From the NCBI RefSeq assembly GCF_014642875.1, contig NZ_BMJC01000001.1:539335-603334 (forward strand): a stretch of 64,000 nucleotides of DNA. Reading direction: 5' to 3'. The notes under the pieces were generated by a model, which saw only the letters and a list, made by a program, of their open reading frames with translations, made no database searches and had not been told where the DNA came from. The DNA is from Puia dinghuensis (lineage in GTDB: Bacteria; Bacteroidota; Bacteroidia; Chitinophagales; Chitinophagaceae). The position numbers and the translations under genes were made by a program. Positions 1 through 8,339 of the stretch are shown here, piece after piece (positions within the stretch are counted from its first letter, which is position 1; each line of letters opens with the position of its first letter).

Positions 1-1291
1 GGGGAAGACCCTGGCCAGGGGGCGCGCCACCGCCCTGGCTGCAAAGGCGCTGAAATCCCGCATCCTGCTGTATGCAGCCAGCGACCTGCACGATATCCCT
101 ACCGCCAAAGGCAATTCAAGCACCATTTCCTCCTTTTCCAATCCAGAGCTGCTGGGTTATACGAGCGGCGACAGGACTGCCCGCTGGCAGGCTGCCAAAG
201 ATGCCGCCTGGGCCGTTTTACAGGCAGGCAGCGGGTACCAGTTAGGGCTGACCGCACCGGCTGCACCGGCCGATGCCCAAAACTACTATACGTCAATCGC
301 CATGGGCGGCGGAAGCAATGCGCCCGGCATGGACAAGGCCGCGGCTGTAGAATTGATCTTCGAAAGGGATTTCACGCCTCAGCTGTATACCGGTGGGCCC
401 GGGACGGATGGAACCTCAGTGGGACTCGACAATGGTCCCAATGGCTACCACAACTGGGCGGGTAATGCCCCTATTCAGGAACTGGTAGATGATTATGAGA
501 TGATGGACGGGTCAAAATTCAGCTGGTCGAAGCCTGCCGAAGCGGCTGCGCCGTATACGAACCGGGACCCCCGTCTTTATGCTACCATCCTCTATGACGG
601 TGCCGGCTGGAAGCCACGCAGCAAGATCACGTCGAACCCGGACCCGGCCAACCAGATACAAAGCGGGCAATACGAGATGGTACACGGAGGCGTGCTACAA
701 CCCGGGCTGGACACGCGGCAGAGCCCGGTCGAGAACTGGAATGGCAGCTGGACGGCGTATTATATGCACAAATTCATCGATCCCGATCCGAACGTGGTAG
801 ACAATAATACGAGACAATACATTCCGTGGCCTTTCCTGCGCTATACAGAGGCCGTGCTCAACTATGTGGAGGCGTGCATAGAATTGGGGGACAATAGTGA
901 TGCGCTGCTTTGGCTGAATAAGATCCGTTACCGGGCTGGGATGCCAGCCATTACGGTAACCGGGAATGCCCTGCTGCAGGAATACCGCAATGAACGAAGG
1001 GTGGAACTTGCCTATGAAGAACACCGCTATCACGATGCCCGGCGGTGGATGATCGCACCCACAACCCTTGGAAGATCGTGTGTATTCATCAATGTGGTCG
1101 GGACGCTTAAGCCGGGTGCGCTGGCGCCGTCCCCCTACCGCCATGATACGACGGATTACAATTACACGTATACGCCCGTTGTGGATAATTCTTTGGAGAA
1201 CCGAACGTGGATCGACAAGATGTATTTCCGGCCGATAAGCCGCGACGAGGTGAATAAGAACGCCAAGCTAATTCAAAACCCTGGATATTAA
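1..1291 (+). CDS. SusD/RagB-family outer-membrane nutrient-binding lipoprotein (5' end missing)
   Basis: This is the C-terminal part of a SusD-like glycan-binding protein, the surface lipoprotein that partners a TonB-dependent SusC channel. The reading frame is open from base 2, so the gene begins before the window; the internal ATG at 302 is not the real start. The visible part starts in the helical core (G-R-A-T-A-L-A-A-K-A-L followed by LLYAAS, a typical SusD TPR-helix pattern). It then has the conserved stretch around NERRVELAYEEHRYHDARRW and ends in the family's usual tail (PISRDEVNKN then LIQNPGY). The signal peptide, lipobox and SusC partner must lie upstream. The next gene starts two bases after this stop, so the two are probably cotranscribed. 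The family is clear; the glycan bound is not known. Confidence 0.93.
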   Translation, partial: GKTLARGRATALAAKALKSRILLYAASDLHDIPTAKGNSSTISSFSNPELLGYTSGDRTARWQAAKDAAWAVLQAGSGYQLGLTAPAAPADAQNYYTSIAMGGGSNAPGMDKAAAVELIFERDFTPQLYTGGPGTDGTSVGLDNGPNGYHNWAGNAPIQELVDDYEMMDGSKFSWSKPAEAAAPYTNRDPRLYATILYDGAGWKPRSKITSNPDPANQIQSGQYEMVHGGVLQPGLDTRQSPVENWNGSWTAYYMHKFIDPDPNVVDNNTRQYIPWPFLRYTEAVLNYVEACIELGDNSDALLWLNKIRYRAGMPAITVTGNALLQEYRNERRVELAYEEHRYHDARRWMIAPTTLGRSCVFINVVGTLKPGALAPSPYRHDTTDYNYTYTPVVDNSLENRTWIDKMYFRPISRDEVNKNAKLIQNPGY

Positions 1292-1293
1292 CC

Positions 1294-4200
1294 ATGACGC
1301 TTATCCTCAAATGCCTGCTCTTCGGAGCAGGCTTTTTTCTTCTCGGCTGTGGCGGCAGGCCCGGCGGACAAGCTGGCGTGCAACCGCAGGCCGACTCCAA
1401 TGAGCTGTTTGCGCTTGTCCCGGCGGAGAAGACGCATATTACGTTTAACAACCAGCTTACCGAGGGTCTCAACACCAATGTCCTGCTCTACGAATATTTT
1501 TATAACGGGGGTGGGGTAGCCATTGCCGATGTCAACGGGGACGGATGGGAGGACATCTATTTCTCCGGCAATATGACCGGCAATAAACTGTATCTCAACA
1601 AGGGCAACTGGCAGTTCGAGGATGTCACGGATGCCGCCGGGGTGGGGGGCAGGGAGGGGCCCTGGAAAACGGGCGTCTGCATCGCCGATGTCAATGGGGA
1701 TGGCCGGCCCGACATCTATCTCTGTTATTCGGGCAAGGTTCCGGGCTACAAGCGGGTGAAGCAGCTTTTTATCAATGAGGGCAATGATGCCGCAGGGGTC
1801 CCACACTTCAGCGAGCAGGCGGCGAAGTATGGACTGGCTGATTCCAGCTATACTACACAGGCCTATTTCTTCGACTACGACCGGGATGGTGATCTCGATC
1901 TGTTGTTGCTGAATCACAACCCCAAATCCCTGCCGGTGCTGAACGAAGCAAGTACAGCAGCCATCCTAAAGCAGCCGAATCCAATGTGCGGGGTGCGACT
2001 CTTGCGCAATGACGGCGGCCATTTCCACGATGTAACGGAAGCCGCGGGCATCAGCAGCAGCGATCTTACGTATGGATTGGGGGCGGGTATTGCCGACATC
2101 GACGGGGATGGGTGGCCGGATATCTATATTTCGGATGACTATACCGTTCCGGATTACTTGTATATCAACCAGCACAACGGAACCTTTGTCAACCGGCTGT
2201 CTGAGTCTATCGGGCACACCTCGCAATTCTCGATGGGCAATGCGGTAGCGGATGTGAATAATGACGGCCGGCCGGATATCTTCACCCTCGACATGCTGCC
2301 GGAAGACAATCACCGGCAAAAATTATTGTTTGCGCCGGACAACTATGAGAAGTTCGAGCTGACGCTGAGAAGCGGGGGCTACTATCAATATATGCGGAAC
2401 ATGCTGCAGCTAAATAATGGGGATGGTAGTTTCTCGGAGATCGGTCAGTTGGCGGGGTTATCCAATACCGACTGGAGCTGGGCGCCGCTGTGGGCCGATC
2501 TCGACAACGACGGCTGGAAAGACCTTTTTGTCACCAACGGGTATGTCCGGGATTATACCAATATGGATTTTATCAAATTCATGGAGAACTATACCAGTGT
2601 CAAGGGCAGGTTAAAACGGGAAGACGTGCTCGACATCGTGGATCATATGCCCGCTTCCAATGTTACGAGCTATGTCTTCCGGAATGATGGGGGCGAGCCC
2701 GGCCTTGACGGGGGACTTCATTTTTCGAGTATGGGTCCGCGGTGGGGTATCCATTTGCCCGCCAACAGCAATGGTGCAGCCTGGGCCGACCTGGATAATG
2801 ACGGCGACCTCGACCTCGTGGTCAACAACCTCAACAAGGAAGCCTTTATCTATGAGAACCGCGCCGGAAAGTTGAGCAGGAATCACTATCTGCAGGTGAA
2901 GCTGAAAGGCGCGGGGATGAATACCGCGGGCATCGGGGCGAAGCTGATCCTCTATAATAGGGGGAAGCTGCAATACCTCGAACAGCAGCCGGCGCAGGGG
3001 TATCAGTCCTGTGTCAGTCCCGTTTTGCATTTCGGGCTCGGCCAGGAGGCGACGGTGGATTCGCTGCGGGTAGTATGGCCGGACGGGCGGCAGCAGGTGT
3101 TGACGAATGTGGCGGGTGACAGGGTATTGACCCTGGAAGAGGCAGCCGCCTCGGGCCGGTGGCGGGCGCCGGCGGCTCCGCAACCGTTGTTCAGGGAGGT
3201 TCGTTCGCCGGTGGATGTTCGCTATTCGCCGGAGACGATCAATGATTTCAAGCGGCAGCCGCAGCTGGTGAATCCGTTGTCCTATGGGGCGCCGTGTATG
3301 GCGGTGGCCGATGTCAACGGGGATGGGGTGGACGACCTTTATACGGGAGCCGGCGGGGGCAAGCCGGGGGCATTGTTCCTGGGCCGTAAGGATGGTTCTT
3401 TTACCCCGGTGGCGGAACCCGCTTTTGCCGCGAGCAGCGGGTGCGAAGATGCGGATGCGCTGTTCTTTGACGCCAACGGGGATGGGCATGCGGACCTGTA
3501 TGTCGTCAGTGGTGGCTATCATCATTACCAGCAGAGGGACAGTCTTTTACGCGACCGGCTTTACCTGGGAGATGGCAAGGGGCATTTTGTCCGGAGTGTC
3601 GATGCGCTGCCGGACATGCGCGTGGCCAAGAGTTGTGTACGGGTAGCCGATGTCAACGGGGATGGATATCCTGATCTCTTCGTAGGCGGGAGGGTCATTC
3701 CCGGGGAGTATCCGACCCCACCTTCCAGCTACCTATTGATCAATGATGGAAAAGGCCATTTCACCGATGAGACGGCGGTGTTGGCGCCCGGGCTGCAAAA
3801 GGCCGGCATGGTCACCGATGCGGCCTGGGCCGACCTCGATGGCGATGGCAAAAAAGAATTGATCGTGGTGGGGGAATGGATGCCGGTGATGGTGTTCAAG
3901 GACCAACAGGGAAAGCTGGTCGACCGCAGCCGGGATTTTTTCGACGCGGCATATAGCGGCTGGTGGAACCGGTTGCTGGTTGCCGATCTGGATAAGGATG
4001 GCAGACCCGATGTCATCATCGGCAACCTCGGAGAGAATGCGCAATGCAAGGCCGATGAGCAACATCCCGCCGAACTCTATTATAAGGATTTTGACGGCAA
4101 TGGCACCATCGACCCCATGCTTTGTTTCTACTTCGGCGACACCAGCTATCCTTTTATGACGCGGGATGAACTCCTGCAGCAGGTGAGCAATATGAGCCAG

Positions 4201-4662
4201 CGATTCCCGGACTACAAGAGTTATGCGGAGGCGCGGCTGACGGATATTTTTCCGGCGGAGGCGCTCAAGGATGCGGGGCATTTGCGAGCTACCTGTCTGC
4301 GGACGGTATATTTCAAAGGCGGGACGGACAATCGGTTGCATGAACAGCCACTGCCGGTACAGGTGCAGTATTCACCTGTCTTTACGATCACCCCGCTGGA
4401 TTATGACCAGGATGGGAAGGAAGACCTGCTGCTGTGTGGGAATATTACGCATTCCCGCCTGCGGTTTGGGAAATACGACGCCAATTATGGGGTGTTGCTG
4501 AAGGGCGATGGAAAGGGGCATTTCGAGTATATCGACCAGCCGCATTCCGGTTTTCATCTGCGGGGGGATGTCCGGTCGGTCGCCGGGTGGCAGGGAATGC
4601 TGCTTTTTGGGCTCAATGGGGAGGGGATCAAGGCGTACAGGACGGTTGCTACCAGGAAATAA
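1294..4662 (+). CDS. FG-GAP/VCBS repeat lipoprotein with ASPIC/UnbV domain (CRTAC1-like)
   Basis: A 1122-residue exported protein. The N-terminus is a lipoprotein signal with lipobox LLGC (Cys19). Many FG-GAP/VCBS beta-propeller repeats follow, each carrying an acidic calcium-loop-like core such as DVNGDGWEDIY or DLDNDGDLDLV. They form one block at roughly residues 75-520 and another from about 665 to the C-terminus. Between them, at about 530-610, is an ASPIC/UnbV-type segment (GIGAKL, then FGLG, then VVWPDG). Proteins of this build are common just downstream of SusC/SusD pairs in Chitinophagaceae and are thought to act at the cell surface in binding or adhesion; no enzyme activity can be assigned. 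It starts two bases after the susD-like stop, indicating translational coupling. Confidence 0.88.
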   Translation: MTLILKCLLFGAGFFLLGCGGRPGGQAGVQPQADSNELFALVPAEKTHITFNNQLTEGLNTNVLLYEYFYNGGGVAIADVNGDGWEDIYFSGNMTGNKLYLNKGNWQFEDVTDAAGVGGREGPWKTGVCIADVNGDGRPDIYLCYSGKVPGYKRVKQLFINEGNDAAGVPHFSEQAAKYGLADSSYTTQAYFFDYDRDGDLDLLLLNHNPKSLPVLNEASTAAILKQPNPMCGVRLLRNDGGHFHDVTEAAGISSSDLTYGLGAGIADIDGDGWPDIYISDDYTVPDYLYINQHNGTFVNRLSESIGHTSQFSMGNAVADVNNDGRPDIFTLDMLPEDNHRQKLLFAPDNYEKFELTLRSGGYYQYMRNMLQLNNGDGSFSEIGQLAGLSNTDWSWAPLWADLDNDGWKDLFVTNGYVRDYTNMDFIKFMENYTSVKGRLKREDVLDIVDHMPASNVTSYVFRNDGGEPGLDGGLHFSSMGPRWGIHLPANSNGAAWADLDNDGDLDLVVNNLNKEAFIYENRAGKLSRNHYLQVKLKGAGMNTAGIGAKLILYNRGKLQYLEQQPAQGYQSCVSPVLHFGLGQEATVDSLRVVWPDGRQQVLTNVAGDRVLTLEEAAASGRWRAPAAPQPLFREVRSPVDVRYSPETINDFKRQPQLVNPLSYGAPCMAVADVNGDGVDDLYTGAGGGKPGALFLGRKDGSFTPVAEPAFAASSGCEDADALFFDANGDGHADLYVVSGGYHHYQQRDSLLRDRLYLGDGKGHFVRSVDALPDMRVAKSCVRVADVNGDGYPDLFVGGRVIPGEYPTPPSSYLLINDGKGHFTDETAVLAPGLQKAGMVTDAAWADLDGDGKKELIVVGEWMPVMVFKDQQGKLVDRSRDFFDAAYSGWWNRLLVADLDKDGRPDVIIGNLGENAQCKADEQHPAELYYKDFDGNGTIDPMLCFYFGDTSYPFMTRDELLQQVSNMSQRFPDYKSYAEARLTDIFPAEALKDAGHLRATCLRTVYFKGGTDNRLHEQPLPVQVQYSPVFTITPLDYDQDGKEDLLLCGNITHSRLRFGKYDANYGVLLKGDGKGHFEYIDQPHSGFHLRGDVRSVAGWQGMLLFGLNGEGIKAYRTVATRK

Positions 4663-4678
4663 ATTTATTTTATTTTCC

Positions 4679-4701
4679 GTCAAAATAGATGTTATTTTGA
4701 C
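4679..4701. promoter_or_regulatory. Perfect 9-bp inverted repeat upstream of galK
   Basis: The arms GTCAAAATA and TATTTTGAC are separated by five bases, 26 bases before the galK ATG and 17 after the previous stop. There is no T-run after it, so it looks more like a repressor or activator operator than an intrinsic terminator. The AT-rich surroundings contrast with the GC-rich coding sequence. The cognate regulator is not in the window. Confidence 0.5.
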
Positions 4702-4727
4702 ATTTACAGCATCGCCATATTCCACTT

Positions 4728-5903
4728 ATGATCGCAACTACACCAGTCTATTCGCTTGCCTCCCAGGTAGCCAAGAAATTCAAAGAAATATTTTCCGTCG
4801 ATGACGCCCTGGTGGTCAGGTCGCCCGGCCGGGTCAACCTCATCGGGGAGCATACCGACTACAACAACGGGTTTGTCCTGCCCGCTGCCATCGACAAGGC
4901 CATCTTCATGGCGATAGATCGCCGGAGTGACGAGGAAGTGCATCTCTTTGCCATGGATTATGACCAGTCCTACCGGGGACCAGTCAAGCCGCTGACGCCA
5001 TCCGCGCTGCACTGGCCCAATTACATCCTTGGGGTCGTAGAGCAGCTGCAACAGATGGGTCATTCCGTTGGGGGCTTTAACTGTGTATTTGCGGGTGATC
5101 TCCCGCTGGGGGCGGGATTGTCCTCCTCGGCGGCGTTGGAATCTGCGACGGCTTTTGCCCTGAACCAACTATTCGGGCTGGGGCTTGACACTATGACGAT
5201 GGTCAGGATTGCCCAAAAAGCGGAGAACGAATTTGTAGGGTTGCAGTGCGGGATCATGGATATGTTTGCCAGCATGTTCGGCCGGAAGGACCAGGTGATC
5301 CGGCTGGACTGCCAGTCGCTTGACTATACCTATTTTCCTTTCCAAACCAATGGCCTGCGTATCCTGCTGCTGGACACAAAGGTGGAGCATTCCCTTGCCT
5401 CCAGCGAATATAATATCCGGCGGCAGCAGTGTGAGGCGGGGGTGAAGCTGGTACAAAAGCATCACCCGCATGTAAAAAGTCTGCGGGATGTCACTGCCGG
5501 GATGTTGGCGGATATCGTGGGTCCGGCGGATGAGCTGATCTACAAGCGTTGTAGTTTTGTCGTGGAAGAGAATGCACGTGTGCTTGCCGGCACGGAGGAC
5601 CTGCAGCGTGGCGATGTAGCCGCCTTTGGTCAGAAGATGTATGCCTCGCACGAGGGGCTGAGCCGCAAATACGAGGTCAGCTGTCCCGAGTCGGACTGGC
5701 TGGTTGAACAGGTGAGCAGGGAGGAAGGTGTTCTCGGGGCTCGCCAGATGGGTGGCGGATTTGGCGGATGTACGATCAACCTGGTGAAAGCGGATGTTAT
5801 CGATGGGCTGACGGCGAAGATCGCTCCCTTGTACCGGAAGGCGATGAACCGCGAGCTGAAATGGTATATCGGGCAGATAGAGAATGGCACCTCCGTCGTG
5901 TAA
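4728..5903 (+). CDS. galK: Galactokinase
   Basis: It phosphorylates alpha-D-galactose at C1 with ATP, the first committed step of the Leloir pathway, in the cytoplasm. At 391 residues it has the normal bacterial length. The three GHMP-kinase motifs are present: the galactokinase signature GRVNLIGEHTDYNNG at about residues 34-48, the ATP-binding motif GLSSSAALE at about 130, and the C-terminal GGGFGG at about 342-347. It is followed after 15 bases by an aldose 1-epimerase on the same strand, so the pair supplies alpha-galactose and then traps it. galT and galE are not in the window. The upstream palindrome may mediate control. The identification is secure. Confidence 0.97.
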   Translation: MIATTPVYSLASQVAKKFKEIFSVDDALVVRSPGRVNLIGEHTDYNNGFVLPAAIDKAIFMAIDRRSDEEVHLFAMDYDQSYRGPVKPLTPSALHWPNYILGVVEQLQQMGHSVGGFNCVFAGDLPLGAGLSSSAALESATAFALNQLFGLGLDTMTMVRIAQKAENEFVGLQCGIMDMFASMFGRKDQVIRLDCQSLDYTYFPFQTNGLRILLLDTKVEHSLASSEYNIRRQQCEAGVKLVQKHHPHVKSLRDVTAGMLADIVGPADELIYKRCSFVVEENARVLAGTEDLQRGDVAAFGQKMYASHEGLSRKYEVSCPESDWLVEQVSREEGVLGARQMGGGFGGCTINLVKADVIDGLTAKIAPLYRKAMNRELKWYIGQIENGTSVV

Positions 5904-5918
5904 AAAATATCTTGCTAT

Positions 5919-7082
5919 ATGAATAAACTTCTTTTCACTTCCCTGGCCCTTGCGGCAGGCCTGATGGCTGGTTGTGGCGGTGGTAACACCCCGGCAGCCA
6001 GCGCCGACAGTACGACTATGATGAAAGCAACTCCCGCATCCCTTCCTGCCGTTGCCGCCTTCAACGATACAGTTGACGGTAAGCCTACGACACTATATTT
6101 GTTAAAGAACCATAGTAAGACACAGGTGGCCATTACCAATTATGGCGCAAGAGTGGTGAGCCTGCTGGTGCCGGATAAGAACGGCGTGCTGACGGATGTT
6201 GCGGTCGGCTATGACAGCATCGGACTGTACCTGCATCAGCCGGAGAGTTATTTCGGCGCGATAGTGGGCCGCTATGGGAACCGGATAGCGAAGGGTAAGT
6301 TCAAGCTCGACGGAAAGGAATATACTCTTGCTACCAATAACGGGGTCAACTCCCTCCATGGCGGGAAAAAGGGTTTTGGCGCGGTGGTTTGGACAGGGAA
6401 GCAGTTAAGTGATTCCTCCGTGGAGCTTTCCTACCTCAGTAAAGACGGGGAGGAAGGGTATCCGGGGAATCTTCAGGTGACGGTGACCTATACGCTCACC
6501 GGGGATAATGGGTTGAATATCCACTATGAGGCTTTCACAGACAAGGCTACGGTGACGAATATCACCAACCATACTTATTTCAACCTGAATGGACAGGGCA
6601 GTGGCACTATCAACAACCACCTGTTGTCTATCAACGCCAACCAATATACACCGGTCGACTCTACACTAATCCCTACAGGGAAGCTCGATCCCGTTGCCGG
6701 AACACCTTTTGATTTTCGCCAGCCGACGACTATCGGCTCGCGGATCGATGCGGACAACCAGCAGTTGAAGTACGGAAAGGGATACGATCACAATTTTGTG
6801 CTCGATATTCGGGACTCGGTAGCGGTTACTGTTACGGGTGATAAGAGCGGCATCGTGATGAAGGTATATACCGATCAGCCCGGTGTGCAGTTCTATAGCG
6901 GCAACTTCATGAAAGGCGCCAATCCCATCAAGGGAGGCAAGCGGGATGACTACCGCAGCGCTTTCTGCCTGGAGACCCAACATTTTCCCAACAGTCCGAA
7001 TGAACCGTCCTTTCCTTCGACGGAGCTGAAGCCGGGGCAAGTCTGGCGCAGCACGACGGTGTATGCTTTCAGTGATCATTGA
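5919..7082 (+). CDS. galM: Aldose 1-epimerase (mutarotase), lipoprotein form
   Basis: It interconverts the alpha and beta anomers of aldoses, chiefly galactose and glucose. The 387 residues begin with a lipoprotein signal (lipobox MAGC, Cys19), so the enzyme is exported and anchored, unlike cytoplasmic enterobacterial GalM. The catalytic residues of the family are visible: His147 in NSLHGG, His218 in NHTYFNLNG, and the base Glu352 in CLETQHF. It lies 15 bases after galK on the same strand. The 3' end overlaps the convergent preA gene by 14 bases. Family assignment is firm; use of galactose is inferred from galK. Confidence 0.93.
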   Translation: MNKLLFTSLALAAGLMAGCGGGNTPAASADSTTMMKATPASLPAVAAFNDTVDGKPTTLYLLKNHSKTQVAITNYGARVVSLLVPDKNGVLTDVAVGYDSIGLYLHQPESYFGAIVGRYGNRIAKGKFKLDGKEYTLATNNGVNSLHGGKKGFGAVVWTGKQLSDSSVELSYLSKDGEEGYPGNLQVTVTYTLTGDNGLNIHYEAFTDKATVTNITNHTYFNLNGQGSGTINNHLLSINANQYTPVDSTLIPTGKLDPVAGTPFDFRQPTTIGSRIDADNQQLKYGKGYDHNFVLDIRDSVAVTVTGDKSGIVMKVYTDQPGVQFYSGNFMKGANPIKGGKRDDYRSAFCLETQHFPNSPNEPSFPSTELKPGQVWRSTTVYAFSDH

Positions 7083-8337
7083 GGGGCAGACCGCGGCGCT
7101 GGAACTCCTTCCAATTGAGGTAGTCGGGTCCTACCCGCTTTTCGACCATCGTGATACAGCTATCGACGGGGCAAACCAGCTTGCAAAGATTGCAGCCTAC
7201 GCATTCTTCTTCCTTTATCGTGTATTCATTGTACGGGTGGCCGGGCGTCAGCGAAATCGACTGATGTGAAGCATCCTCGCAAGCGATGTAGCAAAGTCCG
7301 CAGTGGATGCATTTATCCGGATTGATGCGGGCGACGATGTGGTAGTTGAGATCGAGGTCTTCCCAGGAAGTGAGGGTTTGAACCGACCGGCCGATGAAGT
7401 CGGTGGTTTTGGTAAAGCCCTTTTCATCCATCCAGTTGCTGAGTCCATCGCAGAGATCGTCGATGATACGAAAGCCGTGTTTCATGACGGCGGTGCACAC
7501 CTGTACGGTGGTGGAGCCGAGGAGCATGAATTCCGCCGCGTCCTTCCAGGTGCTGATGCCGCCGATGCCGGAGACGGGGACACGGGAGGTGACGGGGTCC
7601 TGGGCGATGGTGGTCAGCATCTTCAGGGCGATGGGTTTTACGGCGGGGCCGCAATAGCCGCCAAAGGTGCTTTTGCCGCCGACGTTGGGGTTGGGGATGA
7701 AGGTGTCGAGATCGACGCCGGTGACGGATTGGATGGTGTTGATCAGCGAGAGGGCCTGGGAGCCTGCTTCGACGCTGGCGCGGCCGGTGGGTACTACGGA
7801 GTGGACGTTGGGCGTGAGTTTGGTGATGACGGGTATCGTAGCCACTTCCATTACCCATTCGACGACGAGCCGGGCGATCTCCGGATCCTGGCCAACTGCC
7901 GCTCCCATACCGCGTTCGGTCATGCCGTGGGGGCAGCCGAAGTTTAGTTCAAGGCCGTGTGCGCCGGTGTCTTCCACTTTTTTTATCAGTTCGTGCCAGC
8001 TTTGCCGGTCGTTGTCGGCCATCAGCGAGACGATCATGGCGCGATCGGGAAACAGGCGGACGCATTCTTTGATCTCGCTGAGGTTGAGGTCGAGGGGGCG
8101 GTCGCTGATCAGTTCGATATTATTCAGCCCCATGACGCGGCTGCCGTGATAGTCGACAGCGGAGTAACGCGAGGATACATTCTTTATCTGGCTGCCCAGG
8201 GTCTTCCAGACCACGCCGCCCCAGCCGGCTTCGAAGGCGCGGAGGACGTTGAACTGTTTGTCCGTGGGAGGCGCGCTGGCCAGCCAGAAGGGGTTTGGCG
8301 AGCGGATGCCGAGGAAATCGGTTTGGAGACTAGCCAT
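7069..8337 (-). CDS. preA: NAD-dependent dihydropyrimidine dehydrogenase, subunit PreA
   Basis: The catalytic FMN subunit of the bacterial PreT/PreA complex, which reduces uracil or thymine to the 5,6-dihydro form, or runs in reverse. At 422 residues it has a DHOD-like TIM barrel with the loop GCPHGM, whose Cys corresponds to the active-site Cys of mammalian dihydropyrimidine dehydrogenase. A C-terminal ferredoxin domain carries two 4Fe-4S motifs (CIHCGLCYIAC and CVGCNLCKLVCP). It is the last gene of the pyrimidine operon, starting two bases after preT stops. It overlaps convergent galM by 14 bases with no terminator between. The assignment is very secure given the partner and neighbours. Confidence 0.96.
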   Translation of the reverse strand: MASLQTDFLGIRSPNPFWLASAPPTDKQFNVLRAFEAGWGGVVWKTLGSQIKNVSSRYSAVDYHGSRVMGLNNIELISDRPLDLNLSEIKECVRLFPDRAMIVSLMADNDRQSWHELIKKVEDTGAHGLELNFGCPHGMTERGMGAAVGQDPEIARLVVEWVMEVATIPVITKLTPNVHSVVPTGRASVEAGSQALSLINTIQSVTGVDLDTFIPNPNVGGKSTFGGYCGPAVKPIALKMLTTIAQDPVTSRVPVSGIGGISTWKDAAEFMLLGSTTVQVCTAVMKHGFRIIDDLCDGLSNWMDEKGFTKTTDFIGRSVQTLTSWEDLDLNYHIVARINPDKCIHCGLCYIACEDASHQSISLTPGHPYNEYTIKEEECVGCNLCKLVCPVDSCITMVEKRVGPDYLNWKEFQRRGLPLNDH

Positions 8338-8339
8338 AG

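Noticed and set aside
302-1291. ATG at 302 as the start of the first gene
   Set aside because: The frame is open to the left edge and the upstream residues are typical SusD core, so the gene starts before the window.
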